A program made the position numbers and the translations under genes. This document shows positions 54,639 to 63,531 of a stretch of 64,000 bases of DNA, one piece after another. The notes under the pieces were generated by a model. The model saw nothing but the letters and a program-made list of their open reading frames with translations. It searched no databases and was not told the DNA's origin. Origin of the DNA: Sanguibacter keddieii DSM 10542 (GTDB taxonomy: Bacteria; Actinomycetota; Actinomycetes; Actinomycetales; Cellulomonadaceae); assembly GCF_000024925.1 (NCBI RefSeq), contig NC_013521.1:2790001-2854000 (forward strand), read 5' to 3'. Within the stretch, counting starts at the first letter, position 1, and each line of letters begins with the position of its first letter.

Positions 54639-55358
54639 TCACCCGAGGGCGACGGTGACCCCACCGGAGAACAGCGAGTCGTGGAGATCGACCGAGGCCG
54701 GCGTCGCGTCGGCCGGGATGTCGAAGACGACGATCCCGTCGACCGTGTTCCCGGGGTTGACGCTCGTGAGGAAGCTGTTGGCGTCGGGGAGGTAGATCGC
54801 CGCTCCCGAGTCCGCCGAGTGCGTCCGGCCCTGACCGTCGACGAGCGACTGCGCGCTCGCGTCGAAGACCTGCGCCGAGTCTCCGACGTTGGTGACGGTG
54901 ACGCGCACGAGCACGAACTGCCCCTGGGCGTCGGCGCCGAACATCTCGTCACCGACCCGTGCGACGCCCGGCTCGACACCGGTGACGACGAACTCGAAGG
55001 CTCCGTCGGCGACCGGTGTGCCGACGCCGGCCGGGGCGTCCTCTGCGGGAGCCGCGTCCGTCCCCGGCTCACCGGCGTCCGAGGCACCGGACGACGGCCC
55101 GGGCGATGCCGGTGCCACCTCGCCCGAGCCGCCCGCCAGCTGCACGACGACGACCACCGCGACGACGAGGCCGACCAGGGTGAGGACGGGGTGGCGCCGC
55201 ACGAAGCGCTTCTTGCGCGGGGCGGGTGCGAGGACGTAGCCCTCCGGCACCTGGACGCCGGGCGCCGTGCCCGGAGGCTGGGAGCCGGGCTGGCTCTGGC
55301 CTGCCGGGTGCTGGGCAGGCTGCTGGGGTGACGGCTGGTGGCGCGGCGACGTGGCCAT
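54639..55358 (-). CDS. Membrane-anchored DUF4352-domain protein
   Basis: The 239-residue protein has a Pro/Gln/Ser-rich cytoplasmic N-terminus (about 1-45), the basic RKKRFVRRHP then one transmembrane segment (about 62-82), a Ser/Gly/Pro linker and an extracellular immunoglobulin-like DUF4352 domain (about 115-239, FEFVVTGVEPGVARVGDE and FVLVRVTVTNVGDSAQVF). The function is unknown. The ATG at 55358 follows GAGGAC. It is divergent from a two-component kinase. Confidence 0.8.
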   Translation of the reverse strand: MATSPRHQPSPQQPAQHPAGQSQPGSQPPGTAPGVQVPEGYVLAPAPRKKRFVRRHPVLTLVGLVVAVVVVVQLAGGSGEVAPASPGPSSGASDAGEPGTDAAPAEDAPAGVGTPVADGAFEFVVTGVEPGVARVGDEMFGADAQGQFVLVRVTVTNVGDSAQVFDASAQSLVDGQGRTHSADSGAAIYLPDANSFLTSVNPGNTVDGIVVFDIPADATPASVDLHDSLFSGGVTVALG

Positions 55359-55528
55359 GAGGTCCTCGATCTTCTCGGGTGGGTGGTGTGGCCCTATCCG
55401 ACCGCAGGGCCGCTGGTCACCACCTCGCCCGAACGGTGGGTCCGCACCACCCGACCGGTCAGAGAACCACCCTCGACACCCGCCGACCGGGCGAGGTGGG
55501 CGTGGGTGCCGGGCTCTACGCTGTCGCC

Positions 55529-56878
55529 GTGCGAGACACCCGAGACGACTCCCCCGACCACCGGCAGCAGCCCGGACGGTGGTCTCGCGCCGTGGACCCC
55601 TCCGACGACCAGGCCGACTCCCACCAGACCCGCGCCCACCCGGCCAGCGCCGGCGCGCCTCGCGCCGGACGTCGACCGCGGCGCACGGTCGCGCTCGACG
55701 TCCTGCTGGTCGCCACCGCGCTGTCGAGCATGCTCGTCGCCACGGCGTACTCGTCGATCCCGTACCCGGACGACACCGCGCGGACCGCGTGGGCGATCGC
55801 CGGGATGGTCGTGGGCACCGGGGTCGCCTCCCTCGTCCTCGTGCGGCGGACCTACCCGGTGCTCGTCGCGCTCGTCGGGAGCGTCTACGCGCTCGTGCTG
55901 CCGGGCGACGCCGTCGTCGCGCTCGTCGGCCTCGCAGCCGTCGTCTCCTCGCGTCCGCGGGCCCAGGCGGTGCGTGTCGGCGCACTCGTCGCGGTCGCCA
56001 CGACGGTCGCGGTCCTGCGGGACGCGCTGCGTCCCGCCGTCGGCCAGGTCTTCTCGGTCAAGACGCCCACCGGTGAGCCTGCGGCGGTGCCCGGCTGGGT
56101 GCACGTAGCGGTCCTCGTCGTCGCTCTCGGGGTGGCCGTCGGCACCGGTCTCTACCGGCGCACCCGCCAGGACCTCTTCGAGGTGCGGGCCGAGCAGCAC
56201 GCGCAGGCGAAGACGAGTGCGCACCTGCGCACCGAGCTCACCCGCCAGGAGGAGCGCGACCTCATCGCCCGCGAGGTGCACGACACGCTCGCGCACCGGC
56301 TCTCGCTCGTCTCGCTGCAGGCCGGGGCGCTCGAGGTCGTCGCCGCCGGTGACCCCGAGATGGAGGAGGCCGCGAGCGCCGTGCAGGCGAACGCGCACCG
56401 GTCTCTCGAGGACCTCCGTGGGCTCATCGGTGTCCTGCGGGACCCGGGCTCTGCGCGCAGCCTCGCGCCGGAGACCCCGGCCCAGCTGTCGCTCGACGAC
56501 CTCGCCGAGCTGCTCACCACGACCCGAGAGGCGGGCACGCCCGTCGTGGCGACGGTCGTGGTCAACGACGCCTCGACGGCGAGCGCGCCGTTCACCCACG
56601 CCGTGTACCGGATCGTGCAGGAGTCGCTGACCAACGCCGGCAAGCACGCCGCCGGGCTCCCGCTCGACGTCGCGCTGACCGCGAGCGCCGCGTCGGGCCT
56701 CCACCTGCGGGTGTCGAACCCGCTCACCGTCACGGAGAGCACGGTGCCGGGTGCCCGCGCCGGGATCACGGGGATCCACGAGCGGGTCCGGCTGCTCGGT
56801 GGACGCGCCGACGTCGGGCCGCGGGACGGTCGCTTCGTCGTGGACGTCTGGTTGCCGTGGAGCGTGTCGGAGGCCTGA
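55529..56878 (+). CDS. NarL-type sensor histidine kinase
   Basis: The 449-residue kinase has an unstructured N-terminus, five to six membrane segments (about 52-210) with little extracellular sequence, HisKA_3 with His251 (IAREVHDTLAHRLSL) and a HATPase domain. This is the DesK-like type that senses within the membrane. The GTG at 55529 has TACGCT 6 bases upstream. A LuxR-type regulator follows after 83 bases. Confidence 0.87.
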   Translation: MRDTRDDSPDHRQQPGRWSRAVDPSDDQADSHQTRAHPASAGAPRAGRRPRRTVALDVLLVATALSSMLVATAYSSIPYPDDTARTAWAIAGMVVGTGVASLVLVRRTYPVLVALVGSVYALVLPGDAVVALVGLAAVVSSRPRAQAVRVGALVAVATTVAVLRDALRPAVGQVFSVKTPTGEPAAVPGWVHVAVLVVALGVAVGTGLYRRTRQDLFEVRAEQHAQAKTSAHLRTELTRQEERDLIAREVHDTLAHRLSLVSLQAGALEVVAAGDPEMEEAASAVQANAHRSLEDLRGLIGVLRDPGSARSLAPETPAQLSLDDLAELLTTTREAGTPVVATVVVNDASTASAPFTHAVYRIVQESLTNAGKHAAGLPLDVALTASAASGLHLRVSNPLTVTESTVPGARAGITGIHERVRLLGGRADVGPRDGRFVVDVWLPWSVSEA

Positions 56879-56961
56879 GGACGGTCGGGGCAGCAGGTCC
56901 GCGGGCGCGAGGCCCGGGAGCTGCGTCGGCGGGCCGGAGCCGTGGGCCTAGCATGTGAGGC

Positions 56962-57621
56962 GTGATCCGTGTCCTGCTCGTCGACGACGACCCGCTCGTC
57001 CGTCGCTCCCTCCGGCAGATCCTCGACAGCGACCCGCGCCTCACCGTCGTGGCCGAGGCCGACGACGGGGACGGCGCCGTCCCCGCCGTGCAGGCGCACC
57101 ACCCCGACGTGGTGGTCATGGACCTGCGCATGCGGCGCGTCCACGGCGTCGAGGCGACCGCTGCGGTCCGGCGGCTCCCCGACCCTCCGGAGGTCGTGGC
57201 GATGACGAGCTTCGGTGCGGACGAGCAGGTGCTCCGGGCGCTCGACGCCGGTGCGCGAGGGTTCCTGCTCAAGGACGCGACGCCGACCGCGATCAAGGAG
57301 GCCGTGCACGCCGTGGTCGCCGGTGACGCGTCGCTCTCCCCCGCCGTCGCGCGGTACGTGGTCGACCACGTGACGAGCGACCCGCACGGACCGGCGCGGG
57401 CCGCCGCGTCCCGGGAGCTCGACGGGCTCACCGACCGTGAGCGAGCGGTGGCCCTGGGGGTGCACGCCGGCCTCACCAACGACGAGATCGCGCAGCGCAT
57501 GTACGTCAGCGCAGCGACCGTCAAGACCCACCTGAGCAGCGTCCTCGCCAGGCTCGGCCTCGAGGGGCGGGTCCAGCTCGCGATCCTCGTCGAGCGGTCG
57601 GGTACCGCGGCACAGGGCTGA
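56962..57621 (+). CDS. NarL/LuxR-family response regulator
   Basis: The 219-residue protein has a receiver domain (IRVLLVDDDPLVRRSL, Asp54 in VVMDLRM, Lys in FLLKDAT) and a C-terminal LuxR helix-turn-helix (LTDRERAVALGVHAGLTNDE, then MYVSAATVKTHLSSVLARL). TAGCAT lies 7 bases before the GTG at 56962, so it can be transcribed separately from the kinase as a leaderless mRNA. The target genes are unknown. Confidence 0.92.
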   Translation: MIRVLLVDDDPLVRRSLRQILDSDPRLTVVAEADDGDGAVPAVQAHHPDVVVMDLRMRRVHGVEATAAVRRLPDPPEVVAMTSFGADEQVLRALDAGARGFLLKDATPTAIKEAVHAVVAGDASLSPAVARYVVDHVTSDPHGPARAAASRELDGLTDRERAVALGVHAGLTNDEIAQRMYVSAATVKTHLSSVLARLGLEGRVQLAILVERSGTAAQG

Positions 57622-57686
57622 CGACAGCTGAGGGCCGCCGCTGACGTCGGCTGACGACGCGGTCTGTCTCCCGGCCCTGCGCCTTC

Positions 57687-58277
57687 TCAGCGGCGCGTCT
57701 GGTACCGGGTGAGGACCACGCCACCGTCGAAGGTCCGCGTCTCCACGAGGTCCAGCCTCAGCCAGCGGTCTCGCGCGGCGAAGAACGGGGCACCGCCGCC
57801 CAGCACGACGGGGTGGGTGACGACCGCGTACTCGTCGACCAGCCCGGCGCGCATCGCCGACCTGCCGAGCGTCGCACCGGCGACCCGCATCAGCCCGCCG
57901 TCCCCGGCCTTGAGCCGGGCGATCTCCGCGACCGCGTCGCCGGAGACCAGGCGAGCGTCCCAGCCGAGGGCGTCAGCAGGACTGCCTCCCCCGGCCCCCG
58001 CCAGCGACGACGAGAACACCACCTTGGGCGTGTCACGCCAGTTCTGCGCGTAGGCGGCCTGGGCAGGGGTGGTCCCGGGCTGCTGGTCGCGGGTGGGCCA
58101 GTAGGCACTCATGTCCTCCCACAGGCGGCGTCCGTAGAGGAGCAGGCTGACCGCCTGCTCCTCGTGGAGCCACCACTCGAACAGCTCGTCGCTCGGCTCG
58201 CTCCAGGAGAGGTCGTCGCCCGCTGCAGAGACGTAGCCGTCCAGGGACACGTTCAGGCCGTAGGTGAGTCTGCGCAC
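57687..58277 (-). CDS. Dihydrofolate reductase-like (RibD C-terminal) protein
   Basis: The 196-residue protein has the RibD_C/DHFR fold: LTYGLNVSLDGYVSAAGDDL at the start, LLLYGRRLWEDMSAYWPT, GGLMRVAGATLGRSAMRAGLVDEY and PVVLGGGAPFF. Stand-alone members reduce unknown substrates with NADPH and are distinct from FolA. The GTG at 58277 has GAGGGG 7 bases upstream. It lies 37 bases downstream of the siderophore-interacting protein gene on the same strand. Confidence 0.88.
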   Translation of the reverse strand: MRRLTYGLNVSLDGYVSAAGDDLSWSEPSDELFEWWLHEEQAVSLLLYGRRLWEDMSAYWPTRDQQPGTTPAQAAYAQNWRDTPKVVFSSSLAGAGGGSPADALGWDARLVSGDAVAEIARLKAGDGGLMRVAGATLGRSAMRAGLVDEYAVVTHPVVLGGGAPFFAARDRWLRLDLVETRTFDGGVVLTRYQTRR

Positions 58278-58314
58278 GGTGGCACCCCTCGTCGACCGGC
58301 GCTGAGATCCTCCG

Positions 58315-59139
58315 CTACCCGACGAGCGCCGCGTCGTCGGAGTCGACCTCAGCCTTCCACGCCGCCTTGTCGCTGCGCCAGCCCTCCTCGGTGCGGCCGC
58401 GGCGCCAGTACCCGGAGGCGGACAGCGCCTCGACCGGCACGCCGCGCTCACCGCGCAGGTACCTGCGGATCGTCTTGACGAAGCCGGCGTCGCCGTGCAG
58501 GAACACCTGCGGCTCGCCCTCCGGGAAGGCCCACCCGGTGACGGCCTCGACGAGCGGGGAGTCCTCGCTCCCCGGGACGGCCGGTCCTTCCACGGCGCGA
58601 TGGACCCAGACCACGAGCGGTCCGTCGTCGGCGGAGACCCCGGGCGAGGTGAGGGGCAGCTCGCCGGACGGACCGTCGACCTCGACGAAGGCCTTGACCC
58701 GCGCCCCCGCGGGCACCGCCTCGAGTGCCGCCGCGATCGCGGGGAGCGCGCTCTCGTCGCCCACGAGCAGGTGCCACCCGGCGTCCTCCGACGGGGCGTA
58801 GGCGCCGCCCGGCCCGAGGAGCGACATCGGGTCGCCGGGCTGTGCCGAGGCGGCCCAGGGGCCCGCGAGGCCCTCGTCGCCGTGCACCACGAAGTCGATC
58901 GCGAGCTCCGCGGCCTCGGCGTCGTACCAGCGCACCGTGTAGGTCCGCTGCCGGTCCCGCTGCCCCTCGACCTCGGGCGGGAAGCACAGCTTGACGTAGC
59001 GGTCCGTCCAGACCGTGGGGTCGAAGCCGACGAGCCCGGGACCGCCGAGGACCACGCGGACCATGTGCGGGGTCAGTCGTTCGGTCCGGACGACCGCGGT
59101 CTCGGTCGGGACACGGACGGGACGGGGTTCGGGTGCCAC
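58315..59139 (-). CDS. Siderophore-interacting protein (FAD ferric-siderophore reductase)
   Basis: These cytoplasmic flavoproteins reduce imported ferric siderophores to release iron. The 274-residue protein has the FAD-binding segment RTYTVRWYDAEAAELAIDFV, HGDEGLAGPWAASAQPGD, LVGDESALPAIAAALEAVP and the C-terminal FLHGDAGFVKTIRRYL. The GTG at 59139 follows GGAGG. An IdeR-like box overlaps the promoter. No siderophore transporter gene is next to it. Confidence 0.92.
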   Translation of the reverse strand: MAPEPRPVRVPTETAVVRTERLTPHMVRVVLGGPGLVGFDPTVWTDRYVKLCFPPEVEGQRDRQRTYTVRWYDAEAAELAIDFVVHGDEGLAGPWAASAQPGDPMSLLGPGGAYAPSEDAGWHLLVGDESALPAIAAALEAVPAGARVKAFVEVDGPSGELPLTSPGVSADDGPLVVWVHRAVEGPAVPGSEDSPLVEAVTGWAFPEGEPQVFLHGDAGFVKTIRRYLRGERGVPVEALSASGYWRRGRTEEGWRSDKAAWKAEVDSDDAALVG

Positions 59140-59162
59140 GGTGGAGCCTCCAGGAGATTGAC

Positions 59163-59181
59163 TAAGGCAAGCCTAACCCCG
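59163..59181 (-). promoter_or_regulatory. IdeR/DtxR-like iron box before the siderophore-interacting protein
   Basis: TAAGGCAAGCCTAACCCCG (plus strand) matches the DtxR/IdeR consensus at 12 of 19 positions and shares AGGCAAGCCT with the efeU box. On the minus strand it contains TAGGCT, a likely -10, so repressor binding would exclude RNA polymerase. Confidence 0.65.
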
Positions 59182-59183
59182 AA

Positions 59184-59226
59184 GGCCCGGTCCGTGCGCC
59201 CTCCAGGAGGGCGCACGGACCGGGCC
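59184..59226 (-). terminator. Terminator after the rhamnogalacturonan lyase gene
   Basis: Two perfect complementary 21-base arms (59184-59204 and 59206-59226) are separated by one base, 17 bases after the lyase stop. It insulates the lyase gene from the iron-regulated promoter. Confidence 0.85.
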
Positions 59227-59242
59227 GCCGTGGAGCCGAGAC

Positions 59243-62200
59243 TCAGCCCGCGGTCCCGCGACGTCGTCGTACCGTGCGGACCGTGACGGCTCCGGCAGCA
59301 GCCAGCAGCAGCGCGAGGGCTGCGAGGAGCGTGACGTCGGCGCCGGTGACGGCGAGACCCGACCCGGGCTGGGCCGCACCTGCTCCGGCCACCGCGGGCT
59401 CCGTAGGGTCACCCTCCTCGTCACCGGGGCCCGGGTCGACCGGGACCGGCACCGGGACGGCCGTCCCGTCGTCAGCCACCGTGACGACCAGCGCCACCGA
59501 CTCTGCCGCGACGAAGGCCGCGTCACCGGAGTAGGTGACCACGACCGTCCGGTCACCGACCGGCAGGTCCGGGAGCGTGAGGACGGCAGCACCGTCGACG
59601 AGCTCGGCAGCCACCTCGACGGGCGCGCCGTCGACCGTGGCCGAGACCGCACCTGTCGGGACACCCGCGGCGGGAGCCTGCGGGACGACCGAGACCGTGA
59701 GGTCGGCAGCGCTGGCCGCGAGGACCGCGGCACCGGCGTCCGTCAGGTCTGCGGTACCGGAGGAGGCCACCGCGGAGCCTGCCGACGCCGGGGGGCCCGC
59801 CGTCGCCACCAGCACGTCGACACTGCCCTGCGCCACGACGAGCGGCACCGTCCCGCTCTCGACCGGCGAGTAGCGGGAGTCACCGAGGTACCGCACGGCG
59901 AGGCTGTGGTCTCCGACCGGCAGGGCCGGGACCTCGAGGGCCACGGCGCCGTCGACGAGGGCCACCGGCGCACCGGTCGGTGCGCCGTCGACCACCAGCT
60001 CGACCTCGCCCGACGGGCCCGTCGGGTAGCCCGAGCCGACGGTCACGTCGAGGACGACCGGCTCGCCGGACACGGCCGACGTGGCCGACGCGCCGACGGC
60101 CAGCGTCGGCTCGGTGACGATGGTCGGCACCGGTACGCGCGACCAGTCCTCGGCCGTCATGCCGGACGCGAGGTAGAACCCCACGTACGACGGCTGGTTG
60201 TACGTGGTCTGCTGTCGCGCCACCTCGGCCCGGTACTGCGGGTCGTGCATGAGCGTGTACATCTTGGTCCCCGAGACCGTCGCGCTCGTGTAGATGCGGA
60301 TCGCCGAGGAGTCCTCGGTGCGGACCAGCAGCTCCTCGCGCCAGTCGCCGAAGATGTCGGCGACCAGGGACGGGGTGCCCTTGGTGCCGTTGTTGGTCAG
60401 GGTGCCGGTCGCGGTCAGCAGCGCGTCGCCGGTCGCCACCTCGCGGATCACCGGTGTCTGCGTGCCCGACCCCTCGACGACCTGACGGGTGAGGTCCGGC
60501 TGCCAGAGGATGCTCATGTTCGTCCCCGGGGTCGCCGGGGTGAGGAGGTCCCCCTGCGCCGAGTGGAGCCCCGCACCGGAGGTCCCGTCCGGCATGCCGG
60601 CCCACACCTCGATGCCGCGGTTCCCCGGGACGACGTCACCGATCATGCCGCGCCCGGTGTCCCGGCCGGAGTACGCACCGAAGAGCACCTCTCCGGTCTT
60701 CGCGTCGCGCATGGCGTAGCCGTAGGGCGCCCACTCGCCGCCCTCGTGCACGGTGAAGATCTCCAGACCGGGGCGGTCCGGGTCGATGTCGGTCACGTGC
60801 ATCGCGTCACCGTGCCCGAGCTTGGCCAGGTCACCGGCGTTCGGGCCGTCCGGGATCGTGTCGTACGAGCTGTAGAGCAGCGACTGCCCGTCGCTGTCGA
60901 TCGTCGCGGAGCCGTAGACGATCTCCTGCTTGCCGTCTCCGTCGACGTCGGCCGAGCTGAGCGAGTGGAAGCCCTGGGTGGTGAGGGTGCCGAAGACGGG
61001 GTCGGTCCCCTCCACACCGTGCGGCCCGTCGTTGAAGGGGTTGCTCATGGGCGTCCAGCCGCTGTCGACCGTCCAGCGCTCGGTGAGGTTCGTGCCGTCC
61101 CAGTCGTAGGCGACCAGGGCGGAGCGTGTGTAGTAGCCGCGGGCGAACACGGCGCTCGGGCGCTCGCCGTCGAGGTAGGCGACCGTCGACAGGAACCTGT
61201 CGACGCGGTTGCCGGGCTCGATGCGGGACATCGCGTAGTCGCCCCACATGAGCCCGTCGTCGTGGCGCTCGGGCGTGTAGGGCACGGTCTGCAGCTCCGC
61301 ACCGGTCTCCCCGTCGAAGACGGTGAGGTACTCGGGTCCGTCGACGACGAAGCCCTCGAACTCGCGGAGCTTGTTGTTCGTGCTCCGCTTCGGCGCGTAC
61401 ACGTCGATGAGGTAGTCCGCGACCTCGCCTGCGTCCTCCTGGGACAGCGGGTACGTCATCTCCGGCAGCGGCGTGAGCTCGGGGTGGGCCAGCGCCTCTG
61501 CGAGCGTCGCGGGCCACGCACCCGAGACGACCTCGGGGTGCTCCGACCACCCCATGAACATGTCGACCAGGTGCTCGCGGTAGTCGTCGGCGCTCATGCG
61601 GTAGTCGTCGGCGTGCGTGTAGCCCGCGTCGACGTCGGACTGCGGCATCGTCACGTAGGACTCCGCCGTCACCTGGCCGTCGGCGTCGAAGGTGGTCGAC
61701 CGGGTGCCCGGCGCGGTCTTGAGCATCATCTCGGCACGGCCGTCGCCGTCGAGGTCGTAGACGAGGAACTGGGTGTAGTGGGCACCCGCGCGGATGTTGA
61801 CGCCGAGGTCGATCCGGTGCAGGAGCGTGCCGTCGACCCGGTAGGTGTCGACGTACACCGGGCCGGTGTAGCCGCGCTGCGAGACGTCCTTCGCGTTCGA
61901 CGGGTCCCACTTGACCACGAGCTCGTAGGTGCCGTCGCCGTCGACGTCACCGACGCTCATGTCGTTCGCGGAGTAGGTGTAGGTCTCGCCCACCGGGGTG
62001 ACGCCGTCGGCCGGGCGCTCGAGCGGGACGTCGCGGAAGGTGTCGGCCCAGGGCGTGACCTCGGCGCTGGGCTCCTGCTCGACGCCGTCGACGAGAGCGG
62101 CGACCTGGTAGACGGACCCGGTCGACCCCTCGGGGTCGAGGAAGGTCGTGCTGTCGGTGACCGTGCCGATCGCCATGCCGTCGCGGTACACGACGAAGTC

Positions 62201-62491
62201 GGAGCCGGTCATGCCGGTCTCCGAGGAGCCGGAGACCTCCTGGCCGAGCAGGCGCCACCCGACGAAGACGCCCTCGTCGGTGAGGGCCGCGACGAGGCCG
62301 CGGTCGAGGTGCTCGAGACGAGGCACGGTCGCGGCGCCGTCTGCTGCGGTGGCGAGCGGGCCGGCTGCCGTCGCGGCGCCGGGAGCTGCCCCTGGGGAGG
62401 CGAGCGCCGCGGTGCTGGTGAGGACGAGCGCCGAGGCGACGGCCAGGGCCAGCGCCCCGCTCCTCGTCCGACGTGGGTCGAGACTCATCAT
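59243..62491 (-). CDS. Secreted, sortase-anchored rhamnogalacturonan lyase (PL11 type)
   Basis: This 1082-residue exoenzyme cleaves the rhamnogalacturonan-I backbone of pectin by beta-elimination. Residues 1-31 are a signal peptide ending ALA. The catalytic beta-propeller (about 57-690) has the family features LDRGLVAALTDEGVFVGWRL, calcium-binding DVDGDGTYELVVKWDPSNAK and DLDGDGRAEMMLK loops, and DPQYRAEVARQQTTYNQPSY near its end. Two Big/Ig-like repeats follow (about 715-900), then a Pro/Gly linker, LAVTG (1046-1050), a hydrophobic segment and RRRR, a class E-type sorting signal. The start follows AAAGGA. Confidence 0.92.
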   Translation of the reverse strand: MMSLDPRRTRSGALALAVASALVLTSTAALASPGAAPGAATAAGPLATAADGAATVPRLEHLDRGLVAALTDEGVFVGWRLLGQEVSGSSETGMTGSDFVVYRDGMAIGTVTDSTTFLDPEGSTGSVYQVAALVDGVEQEPSAEVTPWADTFRDVPLERPADGVTPVGETYTYSANDMSVGDVDGDGTYELVVKWDPSNAKDVSQRGYTGPVYVDTYRVDGTLLHRIDLGVNIRAGAHYTQFLVYDLDGDGRAEMMLKTAPGTRSTTFDADGQVTAESYVTMPQSDVDAGYTHADDYRMSADDYREHLVDMFMGWSEHPEVVSGAWPATLAEALAHPELTPLPEMTYPLSQEDAGEVADYLIDVYAPKRSTNNKLREFEGFVVDGPEYLTVFDGETGAELQTVPYTPERHDDGLMWGDYAMSRIEPGNRVDRFLSTVAYLDGERPSAVFARGYYTRSALVAYDWDGTNLTERWTVDSGWTPMSNPFNDGPHGVEGTDPVFGTLTTQGFHSLSSADVDGDGKQEIVYGSATIDSDGQSLLYSSYDTIPDGPNAGDLAKLGHGDAMHVTDIDPDRPGLEIFTVHEGGEWAPYGYAMRDAKTGEVLFGAYSGRDTGRGMIGDVVPGNRGIEVWAGMPDGTSGAGLHSAQGDLLTPATPGTNMSILWQPDLTRQVVEGSGTQTPVIREVATGDALLTATGTLTNNGTKGTPSLVADIFGDWREELLVRTEDSSAIRIYTSATVSGTKMYTLMHDPQYRAEVARQQTTYNQPSYVGFYLASGMTAEDWSRVPVPTIVTEPTLAVGASATSAVSGEPVVLDVTVGSGYPTGPSGEVELVVDGAPTGAPVALVDGAVALEVPALPVGDHSLAVRYLGDSRYSPVESGTVPLVVAQGSVDVLVATAGPPASAGSAVASSGTADLTDAGAAVLAASAADLTVSVVPQAPAAGVPTGAVSATVDGAPVEVAAELVDGAAVLTLPDLPVGDRTVVVTYSGDAAFVAAESVALVVTVADDGTAVPVPVPVDPGPGDEEGDPTEPAVAGAGAAQPGSGLAVTGADVTLLAALALLLAAAGAVTVRTVRRRRGTAG

Positions 62492-62518
62492 TGAATCCTT
62501 TCACTACCCCCGGGCGAC

Positions 62519-62567
62519 GCGGCTCGTCACAGGCTCGGGGTGGTCCGCGCACGGTTCGACGAGCCGC
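62519..62567 (-). promoter_or_regulatory. Hairpin in the lyase 5' leader
   Basis: GCGGCTCGTC (62519-62528) and GACGAGCCGC (62558-62567) are perfect 10-base arms around a 29-base loop, within the presumed leader of about 115 bases. Confidence 0.4.
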
Positions 62568-62590
62568 GGTCCACGATGACCGCAGCAGTC

Positions 62591-62644
62591 CGGGAGAGCG
62601 CTTCCCGACGATCGAGTATCGACATCACCCGGGTGAGATGTCAA
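62591..62644 (-). promoter_or_regulatory. Lyase promoter with two operator-like dyads
   Basis: On the minus strand TTGACA (62644-62639) and GATACT (62620-62615) are 18 bases apart. The spacer holds CACCCGGGTG flanked by GACATC and GATGTC (62621-62642). Near the expected transcription start lies CGGGAGAGCGCTTCCCG (62591-62607), with an AGCGCT core like LacI-family operators of sugar-utilisation genes. Substrate-dependent repression is likely. Confidence 0.6.
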
Positions 62645-62657
62645 CCGCACGACGACA

Positions 62658-62695
62658 AGAGCCCTGCACGACCGTGGCAGGTCGTGCAGGGCTCT
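62658..62695 (-). terminator. Terminator after deoC
   Basis: AGAGCCCTGCACGACC and GGTCGTGCAGGGCTCT form a perfect 16-base stem with a 6-base loop, 25 bases after the deoC stop. Confidence 0.85.
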
Positions 62696-62720
62696 CGAGG
62701 CGATCGGGGTGTCGCGAGGG

Positions 62721-63443
62721 TCAGTACCCGGTCGCCCCGGCGGTGGCGCTGGCCGCAGGGCCGGTGCCGTCGTCGTCGAGCCCGTCGAGCACAGCTGCCG
62801 TCCCTGAGAGCCCCAGACGGGTGGCACCCGCGGCGATCATCGCGAGGGCGTCGGCCGCGGTGCGGACCCCGCCGCTCGCCTTGACTCCCAGACGTCCGCC
62901 GACGGTCCGGGCCATGAGCTCGACCGCGTGGACGCTCGCCCCACCCGCGGGGTGGAAGCCGGTCGACGTCTTGACGAAGTCTGCCCCCGCGGCCTCGCTG
63001 GCCTCGCAGGCCTTGACGATCTCGTCGTCGGTGAGGGCGGCCGACTCGATGATGACCTTGAGCACCGTCGGGTGGGCGGCGGCAGCACGCACGGCCTCGA
63101 TGTCGGCCTGGACCTGCGCCCAGTCACCGGACTTCACGGCACCGAGGTTGATGACCATGTCGACCTCGTGCGCGCCGTCGAGCACCGCGTGCGCCGCCTC
63201 GGCCGCCTTGACCTCGGCGTGGTGCGACCCGGACGGGAAGCCGCACACGGTCGCGATCTTCACCGTGCTGCCGGCGGGGAGTGCGATCGGCAGCTTCGAC
63301 GGCGAGATGCAGATCGAGTAGGTGCCCAGCGCAGAGGCCTCCTCGGCGAGGGCCGCGACGTCCGCGTCGGTCGACTCCGGCTTGAGCAGCGTGTGGTCGA
63401 CGTACTGCGCGAGCTCTTCGCGGCTGAGGGTCTGGTGGCTCAT
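62721..63443 (-). CDS. deoC: Deoxyribose-phosphate aldolase
   Basis: DeoC splits 2-deoxyribose-5-phosphate to acetaldehyde and glyceraldehyde-3-phosphate in deoxynucleoside breakdown. The 240-residue protein has [26 protein letters not shown], the Schiff-base Lys158 in [11 protein letters not shown] and Lys188 in GVKASGGVR. The start follows GGAGAG. It lies 88 bases downstream of the adenosine deaminase gene on the same strand, forming a nucleoside salvage unit. Confidence 0.95.
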   Translation of the reverse strand: MSHQTLSREELAQYVDHTLLKPESTDADVAALAEEASALGTYSICISPSKLPIALPAGSTVKIATVCGFPSGSHHAEVKAAEAAHAVLDGAHEVDMVINLGAVKSGDWAQVQADIEAVRAAAAHPTVLKVIIESAALTDDEIVKACEASEAAGADFVKTSTGFHPAGGASVHAVELMARTVGGRLGVKASGGVRTAADALAMIAAGATRLGLSGTAAVLDGLDDDGTGPAASATAGATGY

Positions 63444-63531
63444 CGTTCTCTCCGTGGTTCGGGTCTGTCCCGTGGGCCTGGTCGGCCGTCGGGGGTAGGT
63501 CGGCCGCTCGCGCGGCTGCGGTGGGGAGCTC

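Noticed and set aside
59906-62494. An 862-residue plus-strand frame opposite the pectin lyase
   Set aside because: It has no signal, motif or ribosome binding site, and the minus strand encodes a complete multidomain enzyme.
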